Source of the DNA: Larix sibirica
Taxonomy: Eukaryota > Streptophyta > Pinopsida > Pinales > Pinaceae
Reading direction: 5' to 3'
DNA length: 10,274 nucleotides
Assembly (NCBI GenBank): GCA_004151065.3
Contig: NWUY0300086603.1
Coordinates: 4,242 to 14,515 of the forward strand
The position numbers were made by a program, and so were the translations under genes. Under the pieces are notes generated by a model. That model made no database searches, was not told where the DNA came from, and saw only the letters and a program-made list of their open reading frames with translations. Positions 1 to 7,267 of this stretch are shown here, in pieces. Each line of letters starts with the position of its first letter. Position 1 is the stretch's first letter.

Positions 1-394
1 CCAAGTCAATGTGAGTAGGTATTTTATTCATAGGTGAGGTAGAGCAGGTTGGTCATTTGTTGTTAGATTTGATCCAAGAGGAAGGCCTATAAAGTATGTT
101 TTTCCTAATGAAGATGTTCATGAGGAATATTAAGAAGATGTAGGAGAGAAGGAAGAAGAACCATACAAAGAGGAGAATGAAGTTGACCATCTAGTTATTG
201 GCTCACGTGATCTTATGCTTGATCTTGATGATCATGATGATTTTAATGATGATGACTTAGTGCTAGGCATCCCAGATGTTGTTATGGATAATTCCTTTAA
301 TGATTACGAAGGGTTGGATACAAATTTTGATATTAATGAGTTAGTTATTGAATTGGATGAAGTTCGAGATCGATTTGATAAGGATATATTATAA
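1..394 (+). pseudogene. Decayed fragment of an acidic protein of unknown family, 5' end outside window
   Basis: One frame reads from position 2 to the stop at 392-394 and is interrupted only by TGA at 35-37 and TAA at 131-133. The first part is well mixed and protein-like (GRAGWSFVVRFDPRGRPIKY at 38-97). The rest, from about 134, is very rich in Asp and Glu (for example LDLDDHDDFNDDDLVLG) and ends in DRFDKDIL before the stop. I do not recognise the family. The two in-frame stops, with sensible sequence on both sides, suggest a dead copy of a coding region rather than chance. In a TE-rich setting it may be the end of a transposon protein, but no catalytic motif supports that. It could also be the last exon of a host gene that has degenerated. 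Confidence 0.4.
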
Positions 395-995
395 ATCATA
401 TTCAATAAAGTGATCAATTTATTGAAACTAAGTACTCCTATGGTTTAATCTTCTTGATTTGGTCTCCTTCTTGATTCGTATCTTAATGGTGAATTGCTTC
501 TCACATTAATAGTTCCAAAATATTGGGTATGTTAAATACATTAACATGTGAAGATACATCAAGTACACTTTGAAACTTGGGTGACATCATTGAATAAAAT
601 TAAGATTCCAAGCCTCTGCATATACCTCCATGAACTAGTAATGATATGGGCTAAAAGTACCAATTTCTCTCAAAGGATAGTCGATGATGACAATAATGAT
701 TTTATTAATGGTGATGACGACATTGACAATGATGATCATCGTCATTGTCATCACCATCGTCATCAATATTGTCTTCATCATATAAGCACATGATGTTATC
801 AACATATTTCCTATCTTCAAGGTATCACTTTTTGCCTTATGATCACCTTTTAAATCCAAAGCAAAGCATTGTAATCCAATCACCTTTTTGTTATAAAGCA
901 TGATAATGAAACTCAATGCATTGCTTGGATGATGAAATAAACATTATTTTGATGAAAATGTTCTAATATATGACAAAACCTTGCAATAAGGTGGA
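395..995. other. Intergenic AT-rich stretch without a recognisable gene
   Basis: No reading frame here resembles a protein family. The short frames at 548-793 (plus) and 635-916 (minus) owe their length to the triplet repeat at 681-783, which reads as Asp/His-rich peptide on one strand and Ile/Met/Val/Thr-rich peptide on the other. I saw no RNA gene, terminal repeat or clear promoter. Confidence 0.5.
681..783. repeat. GAT/ATC triplet low-complexity tract forming a quasi-palindrome
   Basis: The left half is made of GAT/GAC/AAT triplets and the right half of ATC/GTC/ATT triplets. The switch lies at the perfect palindrome GATGATCATC (731-740). Because the right half is close to the reverse complement of the left, offset by whole triplets, the tract could fold into an imperfect hairpin of about 50 nt per arm. 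Reading it as protein gives only Asp/Asn/His runs, so it is best called a degenerate microsatellite. Confidence 0.7.
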
Positions 996-1265
996 ATGCA
1001 TTTTTTAGTGTTGGGCATGCGGGAGGGTTTTGGATTAGGGTTTCTGCAGGGTTTTGAGGCCGCGTGGACAAGGGGATCCCCACCCATGGACTTGCCTATC
1101 CTAGTCGGCTATTTTGATGACCTACAATATGAGGATCATATTTTTTGCTCCCTCACAGGGATTGCATCATTATTAGAGCATTTAACCCATTCTCTAAACA
1201 ACCTCAAGGTCCTGTCAAATCCGCATGTGAAGGGGGAGTTGGTGCAAAAGGATGGAGCATCATGA
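996..1265 (+). pseudogene. Open frame of 89 codons in the 5' part of LINE copy A, unidentified
   Basis: An open frame starts with ATG at 996 and ends at 1263-1265. It contains segments such as GLGFLQGFEAAWTRGSPPMD and GELVQKDGAS. It lies upstream of the ORF1 core of LINE copy A and could be the N-terminal part of ORF1 or the 5' leader of the element. I do not recognise a domain, and downstream the frame is lost before the ORF1 core resumes near 1500. It may equally be a chance frame in the leader. Confidence 0.25.
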
Positions 1266-1516
1266 TTGAGGGGACCTAATCTATCAGACTTACATTCGAT
1301 ACTGGATACGCATATGTATAATGGACATCCTTTTCATGTGACTTACTCAAAGAGGTGAACGAAAGACATATGAGGTTGGGATTTATTGGTGGGGAGCTTG
1401 TACTCATTGACAAATTCCATTAATATTTCCCATGGTCTCATTTCATCCTTTTAGGAACAAAGTACTAAACCTCCAAGGGTCTTGAATTCCCCCTCATCTT
1501 CTCTGGTTTACCTATT

Positions 1517-2611
1517 TTGGATCTCATTTTGGATAGTGGTGATGGGAAACAAGAGGATATAAAGGATAATAGATTTGTTAGCTCGAGGATTGCGGAGAAG
1601 GAGTCTGTGGGGGGTTTCATCAAGTTGACAGAGATTACCAATCGCAAGCGAAAGAGGAAAATCATTAAGTCCCTTGGCAAGGGGATCTCCGTAGTGGTAG
1701 GGGACGATATAGGTCTTACACAGAATGGGTCGCTAGTGGGAAAAACTCGGGTTGGAAGGTTTATGGGGCATAAAATTAGTCTGGGTTCTTTGGGTGCATA
1801 AGGAGTGAGCCTCCTAGCCAGCGTATGGACCGATCTTCCATATCTTGGTCAAGGGTTGGTTGGGTTTTATTTTTGTCTCTGAACAAGATGCACTAAGAGT
1901 TCTATGTGGTGTTTGATTTATGGAGAGTTCCTACTTATCTCTTAAACCTTAGCAATTGGATTTTGACACCTCAAGATATTTTCAGGTTTTGATGCCTATT
2001 TGGGTTAAACTTCCAAATTTGCCTATCGAGATTTGGCTAGATAGTACTCTTCGAGATATCGGTAGTCTTTTGGGACCTTCATTTTAGCATATGAGAGCTA
2101 TAAAGAATGCTCATTTCATTTAGTTGCAAAAATATTAGTGGAGATCAATTTAAGGCCAGATCTTTCTGAGACTGTAGAGATCTCTGTTGGCAATCGAAAA
2201 TATACCCAAGTACTAGATTATCAACACTTTTTGTTTTGGTGTGCTAGATGTCATCTTTATGGGAATATTGTTAAGGATTGCCCCGAGCCTTTTGTTAAGC
2301 AGGTATGGAGGTAGAAAAGTGTGTCCTCAGTAGAGGTTAATGGTTTTAAGAGGATTTATGTCACTCCATCTCCCCCACGAGGTGAACCAGGGGTTTCTGG
2401 TGATTCAAAGGACTGAAAAATGCTCAAGGGTGATGGTTCTTTGGAAAAAGTGGTCTCTCTGGTGGATGTCAACAAGTTGGCAGAAGGGAAGCGGGTTTTC
2501 AAGGGGATAAAAAGGGAGAGGAAAGAAAATGGAACTTGCTTGGGTGACTCAAAGCTCAAATTAGGAGACTTATCCATTCCATTGATCATGGAAAGGCATG
2601 ATTTGTACTAG
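1517..2611 (+). pseudogene. LINE ORF1 (gag-like nucleic-acid-binding protein) with DUF4283-like region and zinc knuckle, broken
   Basis: ORF1 of plant L1 elements is an RNA-binding chaperone. Three frames together carry its pattern. Frame 1517-1801 has a Lys/Arg-rich segment followed by SLVGKTRVGRFMGHKISLGS. A second frame from about 1845 reads LVKGWLGFIFVSEQDALRVL, then, past TGA 1914-1916 and TAG 1950-1952, PIWVKLPNLPIEIW, the hallmark of the DUF4283 C-terminal part. After TAG 2085-2087 the reading shifts frame and gives AKILVEINLRPDLSETVEI, a KYTQVLDY segment, and a zinc knuckle at 2240-2281. The knuckle reads CARCHLYGNIVKDC: the usual Gly-His pair is Gly-Asn, so the His ligand is lost. 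The same frame continues with a basic tail through TAG 2312-2314 and TGA 2414-2416 to the stop at 2609-2611. The original start cannot be fixed. Confidence 0.75.
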
Positions 2612-2808
2612 CACCAAGGAACCTCCTTTCCATCTATCGGATGTCCAAAACCCTCTCCATATCAACTTCAATTGGTAAATTCATTCTAGCTTCACCCAGT
2701 TCAGGGTTCAGGTAAGCATTTTTCTTTAACTCAGGCTCCCTTAAATTCGCTTTTTAGGGATCTAGGTTGTCTAAAGGGCGCTCGAGCTCATGTTGGTTCG
2801 ATGGTTAA

Positions 2809-3201
2809 CTGGGGAAATTTGTCTCTGGGGTTCCATCCTCTCCTAATTTTCAATTAGGAGGCTTGGATTCTCATTTTGACGCACCTACAATTGTTAATAT
2901 CCCTCTGGATTCAGAAGTTGTGGTTGATTTGGGATCTATATCTATTGTTGAGTCTCACTCTGAGTCATCCTCTTCTCGCTGTACAGTGGGAGGGCACTAT
3001 CATCTTAGGTCCCGTTTCTCCTCTCAGGATTCTCATCCCTCAAGTGGTATGGGTTTTGACTCTTCCAAAGGGAAGGGGGGAAATAAGGCACTGTGCATCT
3101 TGGATTTAAATCGTGCACAAGCTTGGGCCCTCAAAGAGGTTCATCAAGAGAAACATAGACTATTATTTGGGGTTCTTAGAGTAGAGTCATCCCCATCTTA
3201 G
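2809..3201 (+). pseudogene. Serine-rich C-terminal tail of LINE ORF1
   Basis: An open frame follows the stop at 2806-2808 and ends at 3199-3201. It is rich in Ser, His, Asp and Gly (for example VESHSESSSSRC, SRFSSQDSHPSSGMGFDSSK) and has a short Lys/Gly patch, then ALKEVHQEKHRLLFGVLRVE before the stop. Low-complexity linkers of this kind are usual at the end of plant L1 ORF1. The stop lies 8 nt before the ATG of ORF2, as expected for a two-ORF LINE transcript. No domain is present. The assignment rests on position between the ORF1 zinc knuckle and ORF2. Confidence 0.5.
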
Positions 3202-3209
3202 GGTTCCTC

Positions 3210-3480
3210 ATGAAATTGATGTCTATAAATGTTTGAGGTTTGGGGGGGTAGGCCAAGAAATTGACCCTGAAAAGAATAATTTCTTTGAATTCTTTTGAAA
3301 TGGTTTTGATTTGGGAATCCATGTGTAAGGGTGACATCTTGGGAAAGGATTTGAGAAAACTTCTTCCTGAATGGAGCTTTGTTGCTTTAGATTTTATGGG
3401 ATTCTCAGGTGGGATGATAATTGGGTGGTGCTCACTCATAATCGAAGCAGTGCATTCATTATTTGTAGGAGAGTTTCCTT
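3210..3480 (+). pseudogene. LINE ORF2 N-terminus: endonuclease/exonuclease/phosphatase (APE-like) domain fragment
   Basis: ORF2 begins with ATG at 3210 and the typical opening MKLMSINV followed by GLGG, equivalent to the L1 endonuclease start whose Asn is a metal-binding residue. About 30 codons on, MVLIWESMCKGDILGKDLRK matches the block that normally carries a Gln-Glu pair. The Glu is kept and the Gln is Trp here. Next come LLPEWSFVALDFMGFSGGMI, the usual Gly-rich turn, and sequence that soon loses similarity. In-frame stops lie at 3234-3236 and 3249-3251. In a working element this domain nicks target DNA to prime reverse transcription. Only about 90 residues remain of a domain of about 220. 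Confidence 0.75.
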
Positions 3481-3636
3481 TCTTTATCCTTTCATCATGT
3501 TTTTAGGGAATTCAATTCGGCTGCTGACTCTTTGTATAAGGGAGGTCTGTCCTGTTTAGAAGGTGTTTTGCACTTTGAAGAATGGCGTGATAGTATTATG
3601 ATTGGTCAGGGGTCCCTTCCATTTTATGCAGCATAA
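3472..3636 (+). pseudogene. C-terminal end of LINE ORF2 RNase H domain, fused behind the endonuclease fragment
   Basis: In a frame different from the endonuclease fragment the sequence reads FHHVFREFNSAADSLYKGGL and then a tail with EGVLHFEEWRDSIMIGQGSL, ending at the stop 3634-3636. The RE-x-N-x-x-AD-x-L pattern is the last conserved block of the plant LINE RNase H; its Asp is the fourth catalytic acid. The first three acidic positions, the RT and the RT zinc finger are all missing, so about 3 kb or more of ORF2 has been deleted between here and the endonuclease fragment. The join is somewhere in 3420-3480. Confidence 0.75.
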
Positions 3637-3768
3637 ATTTCAGCTTTGTTGTTTTGGCCTACTTGCTGACAAATTGCTTTTTTGTTGTCCTAGGAAGTGT
3701 TGTTTTTACATCAGCCTATTTATGTTGTTTGGTGTATGTGACTGTTAAAACTTTAGCTATTTATGTTT

Positions 3769-3903
3769 ACCAAAAAAGTCTTGATATTCTGGTTGTAAGT
3801 GGAAAGTCGATTATCACTTTTGTATGTGGTTGTGATTACCAAAAAAGTCTTGATATCTTGGTTGTTAAGTGGAAAGTCAGTTATTACTTTTGTATGTGAT
3901 TGA
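3769..3903 (+). repeat. 69-bp tandem duplication in the 3' region of LINE copy A
   Basis: The unit starting ACCAAAAAAGTCTTGATAT at 3769 recurs at 3838, a period of 69 bp. The two units differ by a few substitutions and a one-base indel and share GTGGAAAGTC and ACTTTTGTATGTG. The unit reads as short peptide in one frame, but that is a by-product of duplication. Repeated blocks in a LINE 3' UTR are common. Confidence 0.85.
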
Positions 3904-4041
3904 AGGACGTAAAAATCCCATATATAGTTTGATTCATATTTGAATATCAACTATAACTTTTTCTTCATTAAAAAAAAAAAACTTCAAAGTCAAAATAAAA
4001 GAAGTCACCCTCTCTTGTTGAAATTAATCAACTTCGAAGGC

Positions 4042-4058
4042 AAAACTATTATATAAAC
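4042..4058 (+). repeat. Target-site duplication of LINE copy B, left copy
   Basis: AAAACTATTATATAAAC lies immediately before the first LINE B sequence and matches 5091-5107 in 16 of 17 positions. The length and AT-rich content fit LINE target-primed insertion. Confidence 0.8.
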
Positions 4059-5090
4059 CTAACCTGTGTGTACTATGCAAAAATTCTACTGAGACCTCCA
4101 AACATCTTTTTTTGAATTGTGAGTTTACCTTGCAGTTGTGGGAGAAATTCTACTTGGCTTATAATACAAACAGGAAATGGGGTGCATAGAACTTTGAAAC
4201 TAGCTTACATCGATGGTTTTGTTCCTACAAACTGCTTTTTTCACTCCCGGTCTTTATATCTTGGTCCATCCGGCGTATGAGGAACTTAGTTATTTTTGAA
4301 AATCATGTGCCATGTTGTGATGCTATCTACAATAGTGCTCTGAGTCTTCAATCGACTTACCAGGTGGAGACTAAACTTAGTAATTTAAGGAAAGTTGGAA
4401 TGTTCAATCCAACATTTGATGATCCAGTTTTGTTTTTTTGATGGCGTCGCCACATATGGTCATTGTGCAACAGGGGGGGCAGTCTTTTTAAGTAAGGATC
4501 ATTACTATACTCTTCGATTTAAATGTGGAAGAGAAACCAATATGAAGGCAGAGTTATTAGCTTTGTGGTGCGTCATTTGGGTGGCCAATCATTTTGGGCT
4601 GATTAAAGTTAAAATCTTTGGAGATTCCAGAGTAACAATCAAATGGGAAAAAGGCGAATTCAAGTTAAATGTGGCTTTACTGTCTCACTGGTGCAGCATG
4701 ATTAAAACAGAGCTTAAAAATTTCAACAGTGTTACATTGGAGCATATTTATCTAGAAAACAACTAACTGGCTGATAAGATGTCTAAACTGGCTTTGGAGG
4801 GTGACGAGGGTCTTCTATTATGGAAAGAATTTATTGAAAACAAGCTTCAGGATGCTGGCGCCTACTATTTTTTGGACTAATACTTTTATGTCCTCAGACT
4901 GTCTTGTAAAGCCATATAGTATGGGTTATAATTCTGTTATTTTGAAAGAGAAGGAAGTATAGATCTGTCATGATATGAAAGATGGATAAAATCCATGAAC
5001 AAGTAACAGATATATGTCTGTGCTAATCGTTGTACTGTTTGATTCAATCCTTTAAATATCAATAATATGCTTTTTTTTCACTTGAAAAAA
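4059..5090 (+). mobile_element. LINE copy B, 5'-truncated non-LTR retrotransposon
   Basis: This insert of about 1.03 kb begins inside the RT-associated zinc finger, continues through RNase H to a stop at 4878-4880, then a 3' UTR of about 200 bp, and ends in an A tract (about 5085-5094) that overlaps the right target-site copy. Truncation at the 5' end, a poly-A tail and a 17-bp flanking duplication are the signature of target-primed reverse transcription. Its RNase H tail differs clearly from that of copy A (LADKMSK against SAADSLYK), so the two copies come from different LINE lineages. With one TSD mismatch, two nonsense changes and one frameshift, it appears younger than copy A. Confidence 0.85.
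4061..4880 (+). pseudogene. LINE ORF2 C-terminus: RT zinc-binding finger plus RNase H (RVT_3-type), broken
   Basis: From 4067 the frame reads CVLCKNSTETSKHLFLNCEF, a C-x2-C ... H-x4-C zinc finger (zf-RVT type; ligands at 4067, 4076, 4103, 4118). TAG lies at 4187-4189 in the linker. A T7 run at 4433-4439 carries a one-base shift, after which the RNase H domain is open. Its four acidic residues are present: Asp in FFDGVAT (4440), Glu in MKAELLAL (4551), Asp in FGDSRVTIKW (4623) and Asp in LADKMSK (4773). TAA at 4764-4766 interrupts just before the last block. The domain would degrade the RNA strand of RNA-DNA hybrids during retrotransposition. The protein ends YYFLD at 4880. The T-run shift could be a sequencing error, but the two stops remain. 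Confidence 0.85.
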
Positions 5091-5107
5091 AAAACCATTA
5101 TATAAAC
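5091..5107 (+). repeat. Target-site duplication of LINE copy B, right copy
   Basis: AAAACCATTATATAAAC follows, and partly merges with, the A tail of LINE copy B. It differs from the left copy at 4042-4058 only at its sixth base (C for T). Confidence 0.8.
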
Positions 5108-5463
5108 TACTAAAATAAAATAAATGTGAAGAGAATGAGAGGTGATGAATCATATTAAACATAACTGAAAACAAGAGTTCATATTATTCATAGGTACATG
5201 TTTTCGGCCACATGTAAATGTTGTGTTGTTTATACGACACATCGATTTCTTTTCAATCCATGTAGAGGCATCATAATATTAACGAAATCAAGAAATAACC
5301 TAAAAATCAGCCATGTTTATATGTACATTGAAGATCACCATGATATGTCATAGATCACCATGATTTACATGTTGCCTTGGAGCATTTAATACAGTGGAAA
5401 TGAATGTGCTTGGCCTTTTCATTTAGTTTGATTACAGAATCTATGGTTGGTATGGAGGGTCTG
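5108..5463 (+). promoter_or_regulatory. AK6 upstream region
   Basis: This AT-rich stretch lies between the LINE B insertion and the AK6 TATA box and holds no coding frame. It contains a 13-bp direct repeat (5332-5364). LINE B ends about 370 bp before the TATA box, so any upstream elements beyond that were pushed about 1 kb further away. Promoter function is inferred from position only. Confidence 0.4.
5332..5364 (+). repeat. Direct repeat of 13 bp, 20-bp spacing, in the AK6 upstream region
   Basis: AGATCACCATGAT occurs at 5332-5344 and again at 5352-5364 with no mismatch. The spacing is about two helical turns, which could suit paired factor binding, but I do not recognise the motif as a known site. 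Confidence 0.6.
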
Positions 5464-5471
5464 TATATATA
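5464..5471 (+). promoter_or_regulatory. TATA box of AK6
   Basis: TATATATA stands 83 bp before the AK6 start codon. With usual plant spacing, transcription would start near 5495-5505, giving a 5' leader of about 50-60 nt. There is no upstream ATG between the TATA box and the AK6 start. Confidence 0.55.
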
Positions 5472-5553
5472 GACGGCAAGGAAGTGGAAATCCGAGGTTT
5501 AAACATATTTATAGGCCGTAGGGAAGACGAGATCAGGGGTTTAAGCGAGCAAA

Positions 5554-5751
5554 ATGGGTTCAGTTCGGACGAAGCCGAACATTTTAGTGACGGGGACGCC
5601 GGGTACAGGCAAGACCACCACCTGCTCTCTGTTAGCAGACGACCCCAGTCTCAACCTCCGCCACATTAACCTAGGCGAATTAGTGAAGCAGAAGAACCTA
5701 CACGATGGCTGGGACGACGAGTTTGAGTGTTACATTCTCAACGAAGACCTG
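5554..5751 (+). CDS. AK6: Adenylate kinase 6 (AK6/Fap7/CINAP family), exon 1, first 66 codons
   Basis: Proteins of this family are small nuclear P-loop NMP kinases/ATPases that act with ribosomal protein uS11 (Rps14) in late 40S subunit maturation and also convert AMP and ATP to ADP. The exon starts at an ATG with a good context (AAAATGG) and encodes a Walker A loop at residues 14-21 (GTPGTGKT) just after a short N-terminal strand (PNILVT). Residues 39-66 carry the family block LGELVKQKNLHDGWDDEFEC and then ILNEDL, which belongs to the NMP-binding part. The family is about 170-180 residues, so a little over one third is here. Similarity stops at NEDL. The next bases are GTTTGC, a splice donor with G at +5, leaving phase 0. 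Without splicing the frame ends at 5818-5820. The lid and the remaining C-terminal part must lie beyond the window. Exon 1 has no lesion, so the gene may be functional, but that cannot be proven here. Confidence 0.9.
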
Positions 5752-6292
5752 GTTTGCTTTTTTCCTTCCTCAATTCGTCATACTCATATTCTTCTTTCCT
5801 TTGAAATACTATTCACGTAGAATGAGTGAGTATTTATTATCCTCAGTTTCCCAATTGTTTGCCTGGTATTATGTTTTCCCCTTATTTTGAGTTACAGAGC
5901 CTGTCTATAAACCGCTATTATGTACCCGAACCCTTTCTGTGAGCTATAGTTTGTTTTTCTACTCTATTGTATTCAAAGCATTCCTAGGTTACAGTGTTTG
6001 TGTGTGATCGGTGGAAATTACAGCTAAAAATATTTTTTTTCAGGTATTCTCAAATTCATAATGCTTTCTCTTATATCTTTTTCCCTCTTCATACTTCTCT
6101 GTTTTTGCCAATCAATCAATCAGGAAGGTATCTTTGCGGTGCAAATCCCTGTGTCGTTGTGATAGCATATTTCCTTACTCAGATAGCAGCAACACCGGTG
6201 GTTTTCGTGTCATGCCTTGTGGGTTCTATAATAATTACAACTATTACTACAATGACATCTTCTATGCTGGGATTTTTGTTCCACATTAATAT

Positions 6293-6372
6293 TCCTTTTT
6301 TTTCTTCTTTCCAGGGGCAGGGCTGGGGATGGGAGTGTTTATGCAGAGGGGGTCGGGAGGGGAGGGGAGGGG
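6293..6372 (+). other. Pyrimidine tract with AG, followed by two G-quadruplex motifs
   Basis: A pyrimidine-rich run ending TTTCTTCTTTCCAG at 6313 looks like a strong 3' splice site. Directly behind it G-runs at 6314-6317, 6320-6322, 6325-6328 and 6331-6333 are separated by 2-nt loops. A second set follows at 6348-6352, 6355-6357, 6359-6362, 6364-6367 and 6369-6372, mostly with 1-nt loops. Both sets satisfy the G3+N1-7 rule for G-quadruplexes on the coding strand, so they could form in AK6 pre-mRNA. The sequence after the AG does not encode any AK6 segment. Confidence 0.7.
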
Positions 6373-7267
6373 ATTTGACATTTGTTAGATATTTTTTAGC
6401 GTCTTATTTCATGACCCTTTATAAAAAATAAGGCCGTGAATTCTTTTCTGTCTTCTTTATCCCGAAGAATGGTAAGAACTAGCTTGTCAGAAACATGAAA
6501 GGTTTCACGGTCTGACTTTGCATCCATTCAAGGACAAACAGTTCAAAGTTTCAGGGAAGTGTAAATAATGTATTAATTCAGTTTGCCATTAAGCATTCAA
6601 CTTAAAATTCGAGTCTTGAAATGCCGAATACTTCACGAAAACTGTAAATCCTCTGGAGTGTAAACCATAACAATGAAAGGAAGCAACATCCAGAGATTGA
6701 CAAAATGAGAGGTAGGATAAAGTAAAAAATAACATGTGAGACTATATTGAGCCAGATCAGCTCGTTGTTTAATAGGGTTTGTGCAAGCAAACATGAATCA
6801 TCCTCTTGAAACAATAATGGGATACTGCTCATACTGACAGTACTATTGAAATGCATTACATATGCTTGTGCAGTGGTTCTATCACAACACGTATTCACGC
6901 CACATTCTCTCGACTAAAAACAATGAAATCTTTTTTTTATGGAAACGTAATCGAATTGGATGGTCCACACAAATTATCAAGTATTTGCTCCAAATTTCTA
7001 TTGAGGCAATTTGAAGATGATAGCTGCTTCTCAACTTTTCGATTCCTTATTTAAATTGGCTGATTTGGGGAAATTCAAAGATATACGGCTATAGGTTTTT
7101 GAATGCTGCATGGAAATTTGAATGCTTGATATAATTTCTCCGTTAGTCCAGATAATTGAATACTGCTTTTAACTAATTTTAAAATAACTTTGACAAATTT
7201 CAACAACATTCTATGTTTTTTAAGTCTTTTGGAAGAGCTTACAATTATAGATTAAAGATAGCCTTAT

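Larger units (their letters stand above)
996..3981 (+). mobile_element. LINE copy A, internally deleted non-LTR retrotransposon (plant L1-like)
   Basis: The parts occur in the standard plant L1 order: ORF1 (DUF4283-like region then a zinc knuckle), a serine-rich ORF1 tail ending at 3201, ORF2 start at 3210 with endonuclease motifs, the C-terminal end of RNase H (to 3636), a 3' UTR, and an A12 tract at 3970-3981. The reverse transcriptase, the RT zinc finger and most of RNase H are absent, so several kilobases of ORF2 were lost. Many stops and frameshifts show it is long dead. The 3' end is placed at the A tract. The 5' end is uncertain: I put it near 996, where sequence of the TAGGGTTT/G-rich type begins (1035-1060). 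I found no convincing target-site duplication. Confidence 0.75.

Noticed and set aside
3769-3903. CRISPR-like direct repeats
   Set aside because: There are only two adjacent units with no spacers, in an evident plant LINE 3' region.
3654-3950. Two overlapping frames (plus 3654-3899 and minus 3753-3950) with repeated peptides
   Set aside because: The repetition comes from the 69-bp tandem duplication in the LINE 3' region and not from a repeat protein.
5484-5669. Frame overlapping the AK6 start in another reading frame
   Set aside because: It has a GTG start and no ATG, and it is the shadow of AK6 exon 1 and its leader.
6314-6431. Possible AK6 exon 2 after the CAG at 6311-6313
   Set aside because: The translation is Gly/Arg/Trp-rich from G-runs and has none of the AK6 residues expected after NEDL.
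5994-6431. Open frame of 145 codons in the intron
   Set aside because: It starts without context, is dominated by Phe, Ile and Thr from T-rich sequence and by Gly from the G-runs, and resembles no family. It is best read as chance.
6602-6898. Minus-strand frame of 98 codons with hydrophobic stretches
   Set aside because: The hydrophobicity comes from AT-rich sequence. No family motif, no splice context and no coding pattern support it.
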